DNA of 64,000 nucleotides. Source: Pseudomonas graminis (lineage in GTDB: Bacteria > Pseudomonadota > Gammaproteobacteria > Pseudomonadales > Pseudomonadaceae). Made by a program: the position numbers and the translations under genes. The DNA lies in assembly GCF_001705435.1 (NCBI RefSeq), contig NZ_MDEN01000069.1:186001-250000 (forward strand). The letters run 5' to 3'. Numbering within the stretch: position 1 is the first letter of the stretch; each line of letters begins with the position of its first letter. Of the stretch, positions 7,697 through 16,496 are shown piece by piece. The notes beneath the pieces were generated by a model, which saw nothing but the letters and a program-made list of their open reading frames with translations, was not told where the DNA came from and did no database searches.

Positions 7697-8698
7697 TTAC
7701 TCGGCGTTCATCAACGCCAGGCAGTTATCCAGCATGCGGTTGGAGAAGCCCCATTCGTTGTCGTACCACGCCAGCACCTTCAGCAAGCGACCGCTGACTT
7801 TGGTGTGGTTCGCATCGAAGATGGACGACAGCGGGTTGTGATTGAAGTCGTGGGAAACCAGCGGCAGGGTGTTGTAACCGAGGATTTTCGAATGCTGCGC
7901 CGCTTCTTTCATGATCGCGTTGACCTCTTCGGCCGTCGCATCGCGCTTGAGCTGAATGGTCAGGTCGACCAGCGACACGTTGATCACCGGCACACGCACG
8001 GCCATGCCGGTCAGCTTGCCCGCCAATTCCGGCAGCACCAGACCGACCGCTTCGGCAGCGCCGGTCTTGCTCGGGATCATCGACTGCGTCGCCGAACGCG
8101 CGCGGTACGGGTCGGTGTGGTAGACGTCGATCAGGTTCTGGTCGTTGGTGTAAGCATGGATGGTGGTCATCAGACCGCTCTCGATGCCCAGCTCACGGTT
8201 CAGCACCTGGGCAACCGGCGCCAGGCAGTTGGTGGTGCAGGAGGCGTTGGAAATGACCTGATGGGACTGGCGCAGCACGTCATGGTTGACGCCGTAGACG
8301 ATCGTCGCATCGGCGCCTTTGGCCGGAGCCGAGATAATGACTTTTTTGGCGCCGGCGGTGATATGCGCGGCGGCCTTGGTGCGGTCGGTGAACAGACCGG
8401 TGCATTCGAACACCACGTCGATGTTCAGGGATTTCCACGGCAGCTCGGCCGGGTTGCGGATGGCGCTGACCGCAATTCGGTCACCATTGACGGTCAGGCT
8501 TTCCTGATCGTGCTCAACGGTGCCGTCGAACGGCCCGTGCACGGTGTCGAATTTCAGCAGATGGGCGTTGATCTCGCTGTCGCCCAGGTCATTGATGGCG
8601 ACGACTTGCAGGTCCTGACGGTAGCCTTGGGTATAGAGTGCGCGTAGGACGTTGCGGCCGATTCGGCCAAAGCCATTAATTGCGATGCGGAGAGTCAT
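7697..8698 (-). CDS. gap: Type I glyceraldehyde-3-phosphate dehydrogenase
   Basis: GAPDH oxidises glyceraldehyde-3-phosphate to 1,3-bisphosphoglycerate in the cytoplasm. In pseudomonads this copy works downstream of the Entner-Doudoroff split. The 333-residue protein starts with the NAD-binding motif INGFGRIGR (7-15), has the catalytic Cys154 in ASCTTNC and the partner His in TIHAYT near 181, and ends with WYDNEWGFSNRM. Length and motifs are complete. It is transcribed away from edd, with two HexR-type operators in the 234-base divergent region (8720-8734 and 8782-8796). HexR is known to repress gap and edd until 2-keto-3-deoxy-6-phosphogluconate accumulates. The start is an ATG eight codons before the nucleotide motif. 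Confidence 0.97.
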   Translation of the reverse strand: MTLRIAINGFGRIGRNVLRALYTQGYRQDLQVVAINDLGDSEINAHLLKFDTVHGPFDGTVEHDQESLTVNGDRIAVSAIRNPAELPWKSLNIDVVFECTGLFTDRTKAAAHITAGAKKVIISAPAKGADATIVYGVNHDVLRQSHQVISNASCTTNCLAPVAQVLNRELGIESGLMTTIHAYTNDQNLIDVYHTDPYRARSATQSMIPSKTGAAEAVGLVLPELAGKLTGMAVRVPVINVSLVDLTIQLKRDATAEEVNAIMKEAAQHSKILGYNTLPLVSHDFNHNPLSSIFDANHTKVSGRLLKVLAWYDNEWGFSNRMLDNCLALMNAE

Positions 8699-8719
8699 AC
8701 ACCCGTCCTCAAGAATTTG

Positions 8720-8734
8720 TTGTTGGAATTACAA
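8720..8734. promoter_or_regulatory. HexR operator (gap side)
   Basis: TTGT-TGGAATT-ACAA fits the published Pseudomonas HexR consensus TTGT-N7/8-ACAA exactly. It lies 22 bases upstream of the gap start codon in the gap/edd divergent region. hexR itself is in this window. Confidence 0.85.
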
Positions 8735-8781
8735 GATTATTCTCATAAAAATAGAAAACAACCCCTTTTAGTGGCAGTATT

Positions 8782-8796
8782 TTGTTTTATCTACAA
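8782..8796. promoter_or_regulatory. HexR operator (edd side)
   Basis: TTGT-TTTATCT-ACAA is a second exact TTGT-N7-ACAA site in the same divergent region, about 135 bases before the edd ATG. The long edd leader (8797-8932) has no recognisable gene. Confidence 0.85.
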
Positions 8797-8932
8797 ATAG
8801 AAACCCGTCTGGCCGTCACAACTGGCTCAAAATCAAGTGTTTGCCGCCGCTCCCGACCGAGCCCGGATTTGATCGCAGCCTGGTGAAAGCGCCTGAACGG
8901 GTGATCCCATCCGCTAGCCTGGAGTCCATGAC

Positions 8933-10759
8933 ATGCATCCCCGCGTCCTTGAGGTAACCGAACGGCTGATTGCTCGCAGCCGTGAAACCCGTCAACGCTA
9001 CCTGCAATTGATCCGGGGTGCGGCGAGCGACGGGCCGATGCGCGGCAAGCTGCAATGTGCCAACTTCGCCCACGGCGTTGCGGCATGTGGTCCCGAAGAC
9101 AAGAACAGCCTGCGCATGATGAATGCGGCCAACATCGCCATTGTCTCCTCCTACAACGACATGCTCTCGGCGCATCAGCCGTACGAACACTTCCCCGAAC
9201 AGATTAAAAAAGCGCTGCGTGAAATCGGCTCGGTGGGGCAGTTTGCCGGTGGCGTTCCGGCCATGTGTGATGGCGTCACCCAGGGCGAGCCGGGCATGGA
9301 ACTGAGTATCGCCAGCCGAGAAGTCATTGCGATGGCAACGGCGGTGGCGTTGTCCCACAACATGTTCGACGGCGCGCTGATGCTGGGCATCTGCGACAAG
9401 ATCGTTCCGGGCTTGCTGATGGGCTCGCTGCGTTTCGGTCATCTGCCGACGATTTTTGTGCCGGGCGGGCCGATGGTCTCGGGCATCTCCAACAAGGAAA
9501 AAGCCGACGTGCGTCAGCGCTACGCCGAAGGCAAGGCGACCCGCGAAGAGCTGCTGGACTCGGAGATGAAGTCCTACCACGGCCCGGGTACCTGCACGTT
9601 CTACGGCACGGCGAACACCAACCAGTTGATTATGGAAGTCATGGGTCTGCATCTTCCGGGCGCCTCTTTCGTCAATCCTTACACACCGCTACGCGATGCC
9701 CTGACACGCGAGGCGGCGTTCCAGGTCACGCGTCTGACCAAACAAAGCGGCGACTTCATCCCACTCGGAGAGATTGTGGACGAACGTTCGCTGGTCAACT
9801 CGATTGTTGCCCTGCACGCGACGGGCGGTTCTACCAACCACACGCTGCACATGCCGGCCATTGCCCAGTGCGCGGGCATTCAGCTGACTTGGCAGGACAT
9901 GGCCGATCTGTCGGAAGTCGTGCCGACCCTGTCCCACGTCTACCCGAACGGCAAAGCCGACATCAACCACTTCCAGGCCGCCGGCGGGATGTCGTTCCTG
10001 ATCCGCGAGCTGCTCGACGCGGGCCTGATGCACGAAGACGTCAACACGGTCATGGGCCGTGGCCTGCGTCGCTACATCCAGGAGCCCTTCCTGGAAGAAG
10101 GCAAGCTGGTGTGGCGCGATGGCCCGGTCGAAAGCCTGGACGAAAACGTCCTGCGCCCGATCGCGCGTCCGTTTTCGGCCGAGGGCGGTCTGCGGGTCAT
10201 GGAAGGCAATATTGGCCGTGGCGTGATGAAAGTCTCCGCCGTTGCCCTGGAGCACCAGATCGTCGAGGCCCCCGCCAAAGTATTCGAAGACCAGCAGGAC
10301 CTCGCCGACGCCTTCAAGGCCGGCGAACTGGAGTGCGATTTTGTCGCGGTCATGCGCTTCCAGGGGCCGCGTTCCAACGGTATGCCTGAACTGCACAAGA
10401 TGACGCCGTTTCTGGGCGTGCTGCAGGACCGTGGCTTCAAAGTGGCGCTGATTACGGACGGGCGCATGTCCGGCGCGTCCGGGAAAATCCCCGCTGCGAT
10501 TCACGTTTGCCCGGAAGCTTCTGACGGCGGGCCGCTGGCGTTGGTGCGTGATGGGGATCTCATTCGTGTCGATGGCGTGAAAGGAACGTTGCAAGTTCTG
10601 GTCGAACCGGCAGAATTGGCCGCCAGAGAGCCGGCAGTCGGTCGCTTGTCCCATAACGTGGGCAGCGGGCGCGAACTGTTTGGTTTCATGCGCATGGCCT
10701 TCAGCTCGGCAGAGAAGGGCGCCAGCGCCTTTACTTCGAATCTGGAGACGCTCAAGTGA
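8933..10759 (+). CDS. edd: 6-phosphogluconate dehydratase (Entner-Doudoroff)
   Basis: Edd dehydrates 6-phosphogluconate to 2-keto-3-deoxy-6-phosphogluconate, the first reaction specific to the Entner-Doudoroff pathway. The 608-residue protein has the IlvD/Edd family signatures: the cluster-binding stretch PAMCDGVTQGEPGMELS near residues 105-120, a central region with LHATGGSTNHTLH, and the C-terminal TDGRMSGASGKIPAAIH near 515-530. Its length is standard. The neighbouring gene glk overlaps its end by four bases (GTGA), which implies translational coupling. Expression is expected to be HexR-controlled through the sites at 8720 and 8782. Cytoplasmic; contains an oxygen-sensitive iron-sulfur cluster in characterised members. 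Confidence 0.97.
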   Translation: MHPRVLEVTERLIARSRETRQRYLQLIRGAASDGPMRGKLQCANFAHGVAACGPEDKNSLRMMNAANIAIVSSYNDMLSAHQPYEHFPEQIKKALREIGSVGQFAGGVPAMCDGVTQGEPGMELSIASREVIAMATAVALSHNMFDGALMLGICDKIVPGLLMGSLRFGHLPTIFVPGGPMVSGISNKEKADVRQRYAEGKATREELLDSEMKSYHGPGTCTFYGTANTNQLIMEVMGLHLPGASFVNPYTPLRDALTREAAFQVTRLTKQSGDFIPLGEIVDERSLVNSIVALHATGGSTNHTLHMPAIAQCAGIQLTWQDMADLSEVVPTLSHVYPNGKADINHFQAAGGMSFLIRELLDAGLMHEDVNTVMGRGLRRYIQEPFLEEGKLVWRDGPVESLDENVLRPIARPFSAEGGLRVMEGNIGRGVMKVSAVALEHQIVEAPAKVFEDQQDLADAFKAGELECDFVAVMRFQGPRSNGMPELHKMTPFLGVLQDRGFKVALITDGRMSGASGKIPAAIHVCPEASDGGPLALVRDGDLIRVDGVKGTLQVLVEPAELAAREPAVGRLSHNVGSGRELFGFMRMAFSSAEKGASAFTSNLETLK

Positions 10760-11730
10760 CATTGGCGATGGTGGGTGATATCGGCGGCACAAATGCGCGG
10801 TTTGCCATTTGGGAAGACGAGCAGTTGCATTCGATCCGGGTGTTCGCGACGGTCGATTACGCCAGTCCTGAAAAGGCCTTGCTGGTCTATCTGCAGGACC
10901 TGGAATTGCAGCGCGGTGATGTCACCTCCCTTTGCCTGGCCGTGGCCGGGCCGGTGACCGGCGACGATTTCCACTTCACCAATAGTCATTGGAAGATCAA
11001 TCGGCAGGCGTTCTGCGCCGAGCTGAAGATCGACCACCTGATCTTGGTCAACGACTTCACTGCCATGGCCCTGGGCATGACCCGCCTGAAGGACGACGAG
11101 TACCTGACCGTGCGTCATGGCAAGGGCGATCCTCGGGGTGCGCGGGTGGTGATCGGGCCTGGCACCGGACTCGGCGTCGGCACCTTGATCCGCAGCGGCG
11201 AAGCGCGTTGGACTGCGGTGCCGGGCGAGGGCGGTCACGTCGATCTCCCGATCGGCACGCCCCGCGAAGCCCTGCTGTGGATGCGGTTGATGGCGACCCA
11301 TGAGCACGTCAGTGCCGAGACGATTCTGAGTGGCGCCGGGCTGTTGCTGCTGTATCAAGTCAGCTGCGGACTGGACGAAATCGAGCCTGAACTCAAGTCG
11401 CCTGCGGCCATTACCGCGGCGGCGCTCAAGGGTGACCCTGTTGCCAGCGCGGTGCTTGAGCAGTTCTGTGTATTCCTCGGCCGCGTGGCGGGCAACAACG
11501 TACTGACTGTCGGCGGACGCGGCGGCGTGTATATTGCCGGGGGCGTAATACCGCGGTTCGTCGACTTCTTCATGCAGAGCGGCTTCAACAAGGCGTTCGC
11601 CGAGAAGGGCTTGATGAAGGATTATTTCAAGGACGTGCCGGTCTGGCTGGTCACGGCCGAATATCCCGGCCTGATGGGCGCAGGCGTGGCGCTGGATCAA
11701 TATGCGGCGAGCGCTAGCGGCAAGCTATAA
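10756..11730 (+). CDS. glk: Glucokinase
   Basis: Glk phosphorylates glucose to glucose-6-phosphate with ATP, the intracellular entry route for glucose brought in by GtsABCD. The 324-residue protein shows the ROK-independent glucokinase pattern: phosphate-binding GDIGGTNARF near the N-terminus, the sugar-binding loop LVNDFTAMA, GPGTGLGVG near 138-146 and GEGGHVD near 157. The start is taken as the GTG at 10756, overlapping the edd stop; the ATG at 10768 is an alternative. The final codons (ASASGKL, stop) lie inside a dispersed repeat that continues into the intergenic space, so the C-terminus may have been reshaped by insertion of that element. Confidence 0.95.
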   Translation: MTLAMVGDIGGTNARFAIWEDEQLHSIRVFATVDYASPEKALLVYLQDLELQRGDVTSLCLAVAGPVTGDDFHFTNSHWKINRQAFCAELKIDHLILVNDFTAMALGMTRLKDDEYLTVRHGKGDPRGARVVIGPGTGLGVGTLIRSGEARWTAVPGEGGHVDLPIGTPREALLWMRLMATHEHVSAETILSGAGLLLLYQVSCGLDEIEPELKSPAAITAAALKGDPVASAVLEQFCVFLGRVAGNNVLTVGGRGGVYIAGGVIPRFVDFFMQSGFNKAFAEKGLMKDYFKDVPVWLVTAEYPGLMGAGVALDQYAASASGKL

Positions 11731-11797
11731 GCTGCAAGCTGCAAGCAAAGACCGCGCACGTCACGCTGGCCGCTTTGAGCTTGAAGCTTGAAGCAGC
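11715..11797. repeat. Dispersed stop-codon-associated repeat, copy 1
   Basis: TAGCGGCAAGC, then GCTGCAAGCTGCAAGC (11731-11746), faces GCTTGAAGCTTGAAGCAGC (11779-11797); 14 of 16 bases pair. The element covers the glk stop codon (11728-11730). Related copies lie at 15485, 47703 and 53617. It separates glk from gltR and may stabilise the glk 3' end. Confidence 0.7.
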
Positions 11798-11829
11798 CTT
11801 ACCCAACCATTGCTCACAAGGACGACCAT

Positions 11830-12567
11830 GTGAACGCTGTCAGTAAATCGATTCTGGTGGTCGACGATGACCAGGAGATTTGCGAGTTGCTGCAAGCCTA
11901 CCTGAGCCGTTCCGGTTTTCAGGTGCGCACGGTTGGCGATGGGGCCGAGTTTCGACAGGCATTCAACGCAGAGGCCAGCGACCTGCTGATCCTTGACGTC
12001 ATGCTTCCCGACGAAGACGGCTTCAGCCTGTGTCGCTGGGTCAGGCAACATCCGCGTCAGCCGCATATTCCCATCATCATGCTCACCGCCAGCTCCGACG
12101 AAGCCGACCGCGTCATCGGTCTGGAACTCGGCGCCGATGACTACATGGCCAAACCCTTCAGCCCCCGTGAACTTCAGGCCCGGATCAAGGCCCTGTTGCG
12201 TCGTGCCCAGTTCGGCCAGGAGCGCAGCGGAGGTGAAGTGCTGGTGTTCGATGAATGGCGGCTGGACATGGTCAGTCACCGGCTGTTCCACAACGACGGC
12301 GAAGAGGTGATTTTGTCGGGCGCCGATTTCGCGCTGCTCAAGCTGTTTCTCGACAACCCCCAACAAATTCTTGATCGCGACACCATCGGCAACGCCACCC
12401 GTGGCCGTGAGCTGATGCCGCTGGAGCGCATCGTCGACATGGCGGTGAGTCGTCTGCGTCAGCGTCTACGCGACACCGGCAAGGCACCGCGATTGATCCG
12501 CACCGTACGAGGCAGCGGTTACCTGCTGGCAGCCAATGTGCTGCCGCAAGCCGGCAACGGTTACTAG
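11830..12567 (+). CDS. gltR: OmpR-family response regulator GltR
   Basis: GltR is the response regulator for glucose transport genes in pseudomonads, paired with the sensor kinase encoded next. A GTG at 11830 with an AAGGA site 9 bases upstream is preferred (245 residues); an in-frame ATG at 11788 would add a 14-residue tail lying partly against the repeat. The receiver domain (about 5-120) has the acidic pair D12/D13, the phosphoacceptor D56 in LLILDVMLPDEDG and the Lys of ADDYMAKPF. The winged-helix domain (about 140-235) ends with RTVRGSGYLL. Known targets are gtsABCD and oprB, which follow here; GltR is also linked to toxin control in P. aeruginosa. Confidence 0.92.
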   Translation: MNAVSKSILVVDDDQEICELLQAYLSRSGFQVRTVGDGAEFRQAFNAEASDLLILDVMLPDEDGFSLCRWVRQHPRQPHIPIIMLTASSDEADRVIGLELGADDYMAKPFSPRELQARIKALLRRAQFGQERSGGEVLVFDEWRLDMVSHRLFHNDGEEVILSGADFALLKLFLDNPQQILDRDTIGNATRGRELMPLERIVDMAVSRLRQRLRDTGKAPRLIRTVRGSGYLLAANVLPQAGNGY

Positions 12568-12578
12568 TCCTTGGTTAC

Positions 12579-14048
12579 TTGCCCTTGATAGTGACCGACA
12601 AGAAGCGCCGCCTGCCGGTGCCGCGCTCGCTGCTTGGGCGCATGTTGTTGCTGACCTTGCTCGCCGTGTTGCTGGCGCAAACCCTGTCCAGCCTGATCTG
12701 GCTCTCGCAACTGCGCGCCACGCAGATGGAAGGGCTGGTCACCAGTGCCCGCAGTCTGGGTTTCTCCATGGCGGCAAGCGTCAGCTACTTTCGCTCGTTG
12801 CCTGTCGCGTTTCGGCCGCTGGTGCTCGATCAGTTGCGCAGCATGGGCGGCACGCGTTTCTTCGTATCGCTCAATGATCGTCCGCTGGAAATGCAGGTGC
12901 TTGAGCCTACTGCGCGCAAGACGGCGGTTATCGATGTGGTCGGTCAGGTGCTGCGGCAGAACCTCGGCGCCGACCCGGACATCCTCGTGCGCTTTGTGCG
13001 TCCCGAAGACCTGCGTATTTTCAACAGCGGCTTGAGGCTCGATGAGCTGCCACGCTCATGGGCCCATTACGCGCTGACCCTCGAACCGGTGAACCCGCCC
13101 GTGCTGGTCACGCAGATCGAACTGTCGCCCGGCGAATGGCTGTACATCGCCTCGCTGCTGCCCGAGCCCTACACCATGCTCGAGTCGGAAGGTCTGCCCT
13201 CGCAGCAAGTCTGGTTCATCGCGCTGACCAGTCTCTTTCTGCTGGTCTTCATCGGCCTGCTGGTGCACTGGCAGAGCGGCCCGCTCAAGCGTCTGGCCCA
13301 TGCTGCGCGGGATCTGTCGTTGGGGGCCGACGTCGAACCGGTGGTGGAGGGCGGCGGCAGTGAAGTGGTGGAAGTGACCCGCGCGTTCAATACCATGCGC
13401 GATCGCATCAGCCGTTACCTGACCGAGCGCGGCCAATTATTCAGTGCAATTTCCCATGACCTGCGCACCCCGATCACTCGCTTGAGACTGCGCGTCGAGC
13501 TGCTCGAAGACGAGCAGATGCAGGCCAAATTCACCCGGGATCTGGATGAGCTGGAGCTGCTGGTCAAAGGCGCATTGCAGTGCGTGAAGGACACCGACAT
13601 TCACGAGAACATCGAGCCGGTCGACCTCAACCACGCGCTGGATTGCCTGATCGAGCCCTATCTTGCCCCTGACGGCGCGGGCCGGGTCACGTTGCAGGGC
13701 AAGGCGATGTCGATGTACTACGGCAAGCCCCTGGCACTGCGCCGCTGCATGGGCAACCTCATCGATAACGCCATCAAATACGGCGACCGTGCGCACCTGT
13801 CCGTTGAAGACGATGCTGACGCGTTCATCCTGCATGTCGAAGACGAGGGGCCGGGTGTGCCGGAGCAGCGAATGGAACAGGTCTTTGAACCGCACTTCCG
13901 GCTGGCCGGCAAACACCAACAGGGCTACGGTTTGGGGCTCGGCATCGCCCGCAATATCGCCCATAGTCACGGCGGCGAAGTGACGTTGCAGAACATGCGC
14001 GAGGGCGGCCTGCGGGTGACGCTCTATCTGCCGCGTGGCGTTGAGTAA
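12579..14048 (+). CDS. gtrS: Sensor histidine kinase GtrS (partner of GltR)
   Basis: A membrane sensor kinase. There is one transmembrane helix at about 20-42, a periplasmic sensing region (43-205), a second helix (about 211-229), HAMP, then the HisKA box with the phosphorylated H293 in FSAISHDLRTPITRL, and an HATPase domain with NLIDNAIKYG, DEGPGVP and GLGLGIA. In P. aeruginosa GtrS binds 2-ketogluconate and 6-phosphogluconate and passes the signal to GltR. The start is uncertain: TTG at 12579 and GTG at 12591 both lack a good ribosome site, and the gene begins 11 bases after gltR, so translational coupling is likely. Length (489 at most) is near the family norm of about 480. Confidence 0.9.
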   Translation: MPLIVTDKKRRLPVPRSLLGRMLLLTLLAVLLAQTLSSLIWLSQLRATQMEGLVTSARSLGFSMAASVSYFRSLPVAFRPLVLDQLRSMGGTRFFVSLNDRPLEMQVLEPTARKTAVIDVVGQVLRQNLGADPDILVRFVRPEDLRIFNSGLRLDELPRSWAHYALTLEPVNPPVLVTQIELSPGEWLYIASLLPEPYTMLESEGLPSQQVWFIALTSLFLLVFIGLLVHWQSGPLKRLAHAARDLSLGADVEPVVEGGGSEVVEVTRAFNTMRDRISRYLTERGQLFSAISHDLRTPITRLRLRVELLEDEQMQAKFTRDLDELELLVKGALQCVKDTDIHENIEPVDLNHALDCLIEPYLAPDGAGRVTLQGKAMSMYYGKPLALRRCMGNLIDNAIKYGDRAHLSVEDDADAFILHVEDEGPGVPEQRMEQVFEPHFRLAGKHQQGYGLGLGIARNIAHSHGGEVTLQNMREGGLRVTLYLPRGVE

Positions 14049-14063
14049 TCCAGTCCCTTTGTT

Positions 14064-14087
14064 GAATGTCACAGCCTTGTGACATTC
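14064..14087. promoter_or_regulatory. Perfect 10-base inverted repeat upstream of gtsA
   Basis: GAATGTCACA-GCCT-TGTGACATTC: two perfect 10-base arms and a 4-base spacer, 16 bases after the gtrS stop and 99 bases before gtsA. No T run follows, so a simple terminator is unlikely. It could be an operator (GltR or another regulator) or an mRNA hairpin ending the regulatory transcript. Confidence 0.55.
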
Positions 14088-14166
14088 GCGCATCCCTTCG
14101 TTACCGTCCGCTCCGGGCCCTTGGTTAGAATCCACGCAGCGCAAGCGCCACGACTTGCACATGCAT

Positions 14167-14174
14167 AACAACAA
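14167..14174 (+). promoter_or_regulatory. Crc/Hfq catabolite-activity motif in the gtsA leader
   Basis: AACAACAA fits the AAnAAnAA motif bound by Hfq-Crc in Pseudomonas. It lies just before the AAGG Shine-Dalgarno (14177-14180) and the ATG at 14187, the usual position for translational repression during growth on preferred carbon sources. Confidence 0.6.
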
Positions 14175-14186
14175 GAAAGGTCAGAT

Positions 14187-15473
14187 ATGAATTCGATTTC
14201 CCGTCTCGCTGCACTTATTTCCCTCGCCTCCTTGTTCCCTCTGAGCGCCATGGCGGCTGATGCCAAAGGCACGGTTGAAGTGGTGCACTGGTGGACGTCC
14301 GGTGGCGAAAAAGCCGCTGTTGATGTGCTCCGCGCGCAGGTTGAAAAAGACGGTTTCACCTGGAAAGACGGCGCTGTCGCAGGCGGCGGTGGTGCAACCG
14401 CTATGACCGTGCTCAAGAGCCGCGCCGTTGCTGGCAACCCGCCTGGCGTTGCCCAGATCAAAGGCCCGGACATTCAGGAATGGGCCTCCACTGGCCTGCT
14501 TGATACTGACGTGCTGAAAACCGTCTCCAAAGAGGAGAAATGGGACAGCCTGCTGGACAAGAAAGTCTCCGATACCGTGAAGTACGACGGTGATTACGTG
14601 GCCGTGCCGGTGAACATCCACCGCGTCAACTGGCTGTGGATCAACCCGGAAGTCTTCAAGAAAGCCGGTATCGAAAAAGCCCCTACCACCCTCGAAGAAT
14701 TCTACGCAGCGGGCGACAAGCTCAAAGCGGCAGGCTTCATCCCTCTGGCCCACGGTGGCCAGCCTTGGCAGGACAGCACTGTTTTTGAAGCCGTCGTTCT
14801 GTCCGTCATGGGCGCCGATGGTTACAAGAAGGCACTGGTCGATCTCGACAACGCTGCGCTGACGGGCCCTGAAATGGTCAAGTCGCTGACTGAGCTGAAG
14901 AAAGTCGCGACCTACATGGATGCCGACGGCAAAGGCCAGGACTGGAACCTGGAAGCCGCCAAAGTCATCAACGGCAAGGCCGGCATGCAGATCATGGGTG
15001 ACTGGGCCAAGAGTGAATGGACCGCCGCCAAGAAAGTCGCCGGCAAGGACTACGAGTGCGTAGCGTTCCCGGGCACCGACAAGGCGTTCACCTACAACAT
15101 CGACTCCCTGGCTGTGTTCAAGCAGAAAGACGCGGGCACTGCTGCCGGTCAGCAGGACATCGCCAAGGTCGTGTTGGGTGAAAACTTCCAGAAAGTCTTC
15201 AGCATCAACAAAGGCTCGATCCCTGTTCGCAACGACATGCTGGCTGACATGGGCAAGTACGGTTTCGACTCGTGCGCCCAGACCGCTGCCAAGGACTTCC
15301 TGGCTGACGCCAAAACCGGCGGCCTGCAGCCAAGCATGGCGCACAACATGGCCACTACGCTGGCCGTTCAGGGTGCCTTCTTTGACGTCGTGACCAACTT
15401 CATCAACGACCCGAAAGCCGATCCGGCCGACGCGGCGAAGAAGCTGGGCGCTGCGATCAAGTCTGCCAAATAA
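14187..15473 (+). CDS. gtsA: Glucose ABC transporter, periplasmic binding protein
   Basis: The substrate-binding protein of the high-affinity glucose/mannose ABC importer (also called GltB). It has 428 residues, with a signal peptide of about 23 residues ending at AMA-ADAKG, and then a family 1 extracellular solute-binding fold beginning VEVVHWWTSGGEK. Trp-rich segments (WWTSGGE, VNWLWIN, GDWAKSEWTAAK) are typical sugar-stacking positions. It starts the operon gtsABCD-oprB, the target of the GltR/GtrS pair encoded just upstream. The leader contains a perfect inverted repeat and a Crc/Hfq-type motif overlapping the ribosome site. Compared with neighbouring genes its codons are strongly biased, consistent with high expression. 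Confidence 0.95.
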   Translation: MNSISRLAALISLASLFPLSAMAADAKGTVEVVHWWTSGGEKAAVDVLRAQVEKDGFTWKDGAVAGGGGATAMTVLKSRAVAGNPPGVAQIKGPDIQEWASTGLLDTDVLKTVSKEEKWDSLLDKKVSDTVKYDGDYVAVPVNIHRVNWLWINPEVFKKAGIEKAPTTLEEFYAAGDKLKAAGFIPLAHGGQPWQDSTVFEAVVLSVMGADGYKKALVDLDNAALTGPEMVKSLTELKKVATYMDADGKGQDWNLEAAKVINGKAGMQIMGDWAKSEWTAAKKVAGKDYECVAFPGTDKAFTYNIDSLAVFKQKDAGTAAGQQDIAKVVLGENFQKVFSINKGSIPVRNDMLADMGKYGFDSCAQTAAKDFLADAKTGGLQPSMAHNMATTLAVQGAFFDVVTNFINDPKADPADAAKKLGAAIKSAK

Positions 15474-15484
15474 AGGCCAGCGAC

Positions 15485-15563
15485 TAGCGGCAGGCTGCAA
15501 GTCTCAAGCTGATCGATGATTGGCTTCTGACTTGCAGCTTGAGGCTTGCGACTTGCGGCCGCT
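15485..15563. repeat. Dispersed stop-codon-associated repeat, copy 2
   Basis: It begins TAGCGGCAGGCTGCAAG 12 bases after the gtsA stop and ends GCTTGCGACTTGCGGCCGC, 25 bases before gtsB. Internal arms (CTGCAAGTCTCAAGC against CTTGCAGCTTGAGGCTTG) can pair. Inside the transporter operon it may lower gtsBCD expression relative to the binding protein, as intercistronic hairpins often do. Confidence 0.65.
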
Positions 15564-15587
15564 TTCACTTTTTATTGGATTTTCACC

Positions 15588-16496
15588 ATGAGTTCTGTTG
15601 CTGTGTTCAGCAAAGCCTCGCCGTTTGATGCACTGCAGCGCTGGCTACCCAAACTGGTGCTGGCGCCCAGCATGTTCATCGTATTGGTGGGCTTCTACGG
15701 CTATATCCTGTGGACGTTCGTTCTGTCGTTCACCAACTCGACTTTTTTGCCGACCTACAAATTCGTGGGTCTGGCGCAATACGCGCGGTTGTTCGACAAC
15801 GACCGCTGGTGGGTAGCGAGCAAAAACCTCGCGGTGTTCGGTGGCATGTTCATCGGCATCAGCATGGTGGTGGGCGTGCTGCTGGCGGTCTTTCTGGACC
15901 AGCGCATCCGCCGCGAAGGTTTTATCCGCACCATTTATCTGTACCCGATGGCGCTCTCGATGATCGTCACCGGTACGGCCTGGAAATGGCTGCTCAACCC
16001 AGGCATGGGCCTGGACAAACTGTTGCGTGACTGGGGCTGGGAAGGCTTTCGCCTGGACTGGCTGATCGATCCGGACCGTGTTGTGTACTGCCTGGTCATC
16101 GCTGCCGTATGGCAGGCGTCGGGCTTCATCATGGCGATGTTCCTGGCGGGCCTTCGCGGCGTCGACCAGTCGATCATCCGCGCCGCGCAGATCGACGGTG
16201 CGAGCATGCCGAAAATCTACTGGAAGGTTGTGCTGCCAAGCCTGCGTCCGGTGTTCTTCAGTGCGGTCATGATTCTGGCGCACATCGCCATCAAGAGCTT
16301 CGACCTGGTCGCTGCCATGACGGCCGGTGGCCCGGGCTATTCATCCGACCTGCCGGCAATGTTCATGTACTCGTTCACCTTCAGCCGTGGCCAGATGGGC
16401 ATGGGTTCGGCCAGCGCGATTCTGATGCTGGGCGCGATTCTCGCCATCCTTGTGCCTTATCTGTATTCCGAGCTGAGGGCCAAGCGCAATGACTAG
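15588..16496 (+). CDS. gtsB: Glucose ABC transporter permease
   Basis: An inner-membrane permease of the MalF/UgpA type, 302 residues with six predicted transmembrane helices (the first at about 22-45). The cytoplasmic EAA loop that docks the ATPase is AAQIDGASMPKIYWKVVLP near residues 205-223. The ATG at 15588 is chosen; an upstream in-frame start at 15546 lies inside the dispersed repeat and gives an implausible leader. It forms the translocation channel with GtsC, and the two genes overlap by eight bases, showing tight coupling. The gap from gtsA (114 bases) is filled by repeat copy 2. Confidence 0.94.
   Translation: MSSVAVFSKASPFDALQRWLPKLVLAPSMFIVLVGFYGYILWTFVLSFTNSTFLPTYKFVGLAQYARLFDNDRWWVASKNLAVFGGMFIGISMVVGVLLAVFLDQRIRREGFIRTIYLYPMALSMIVTGTAWKWLLNPGMGLDKLLRDWGWEGFRLDWLIDPDRVVYCLVIAAVWQASGFIMAMFLAGLRGVDQSIIRAAQIDGASMPKIYWKVVLPSLRPVFFSAVMILAHIAIKSFDLVAAMTAGGPGYSSDLPAMFMYSFTFSRGQMGMGSASAILMLGAILAILVPYLYSELRAKRND

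Noticed and set aside
14064..14087. Ordinary terminator after gtrS
   Set aside because: The stem is perfect but no T-rich tract follows, so a regulatory role is at least as likely.
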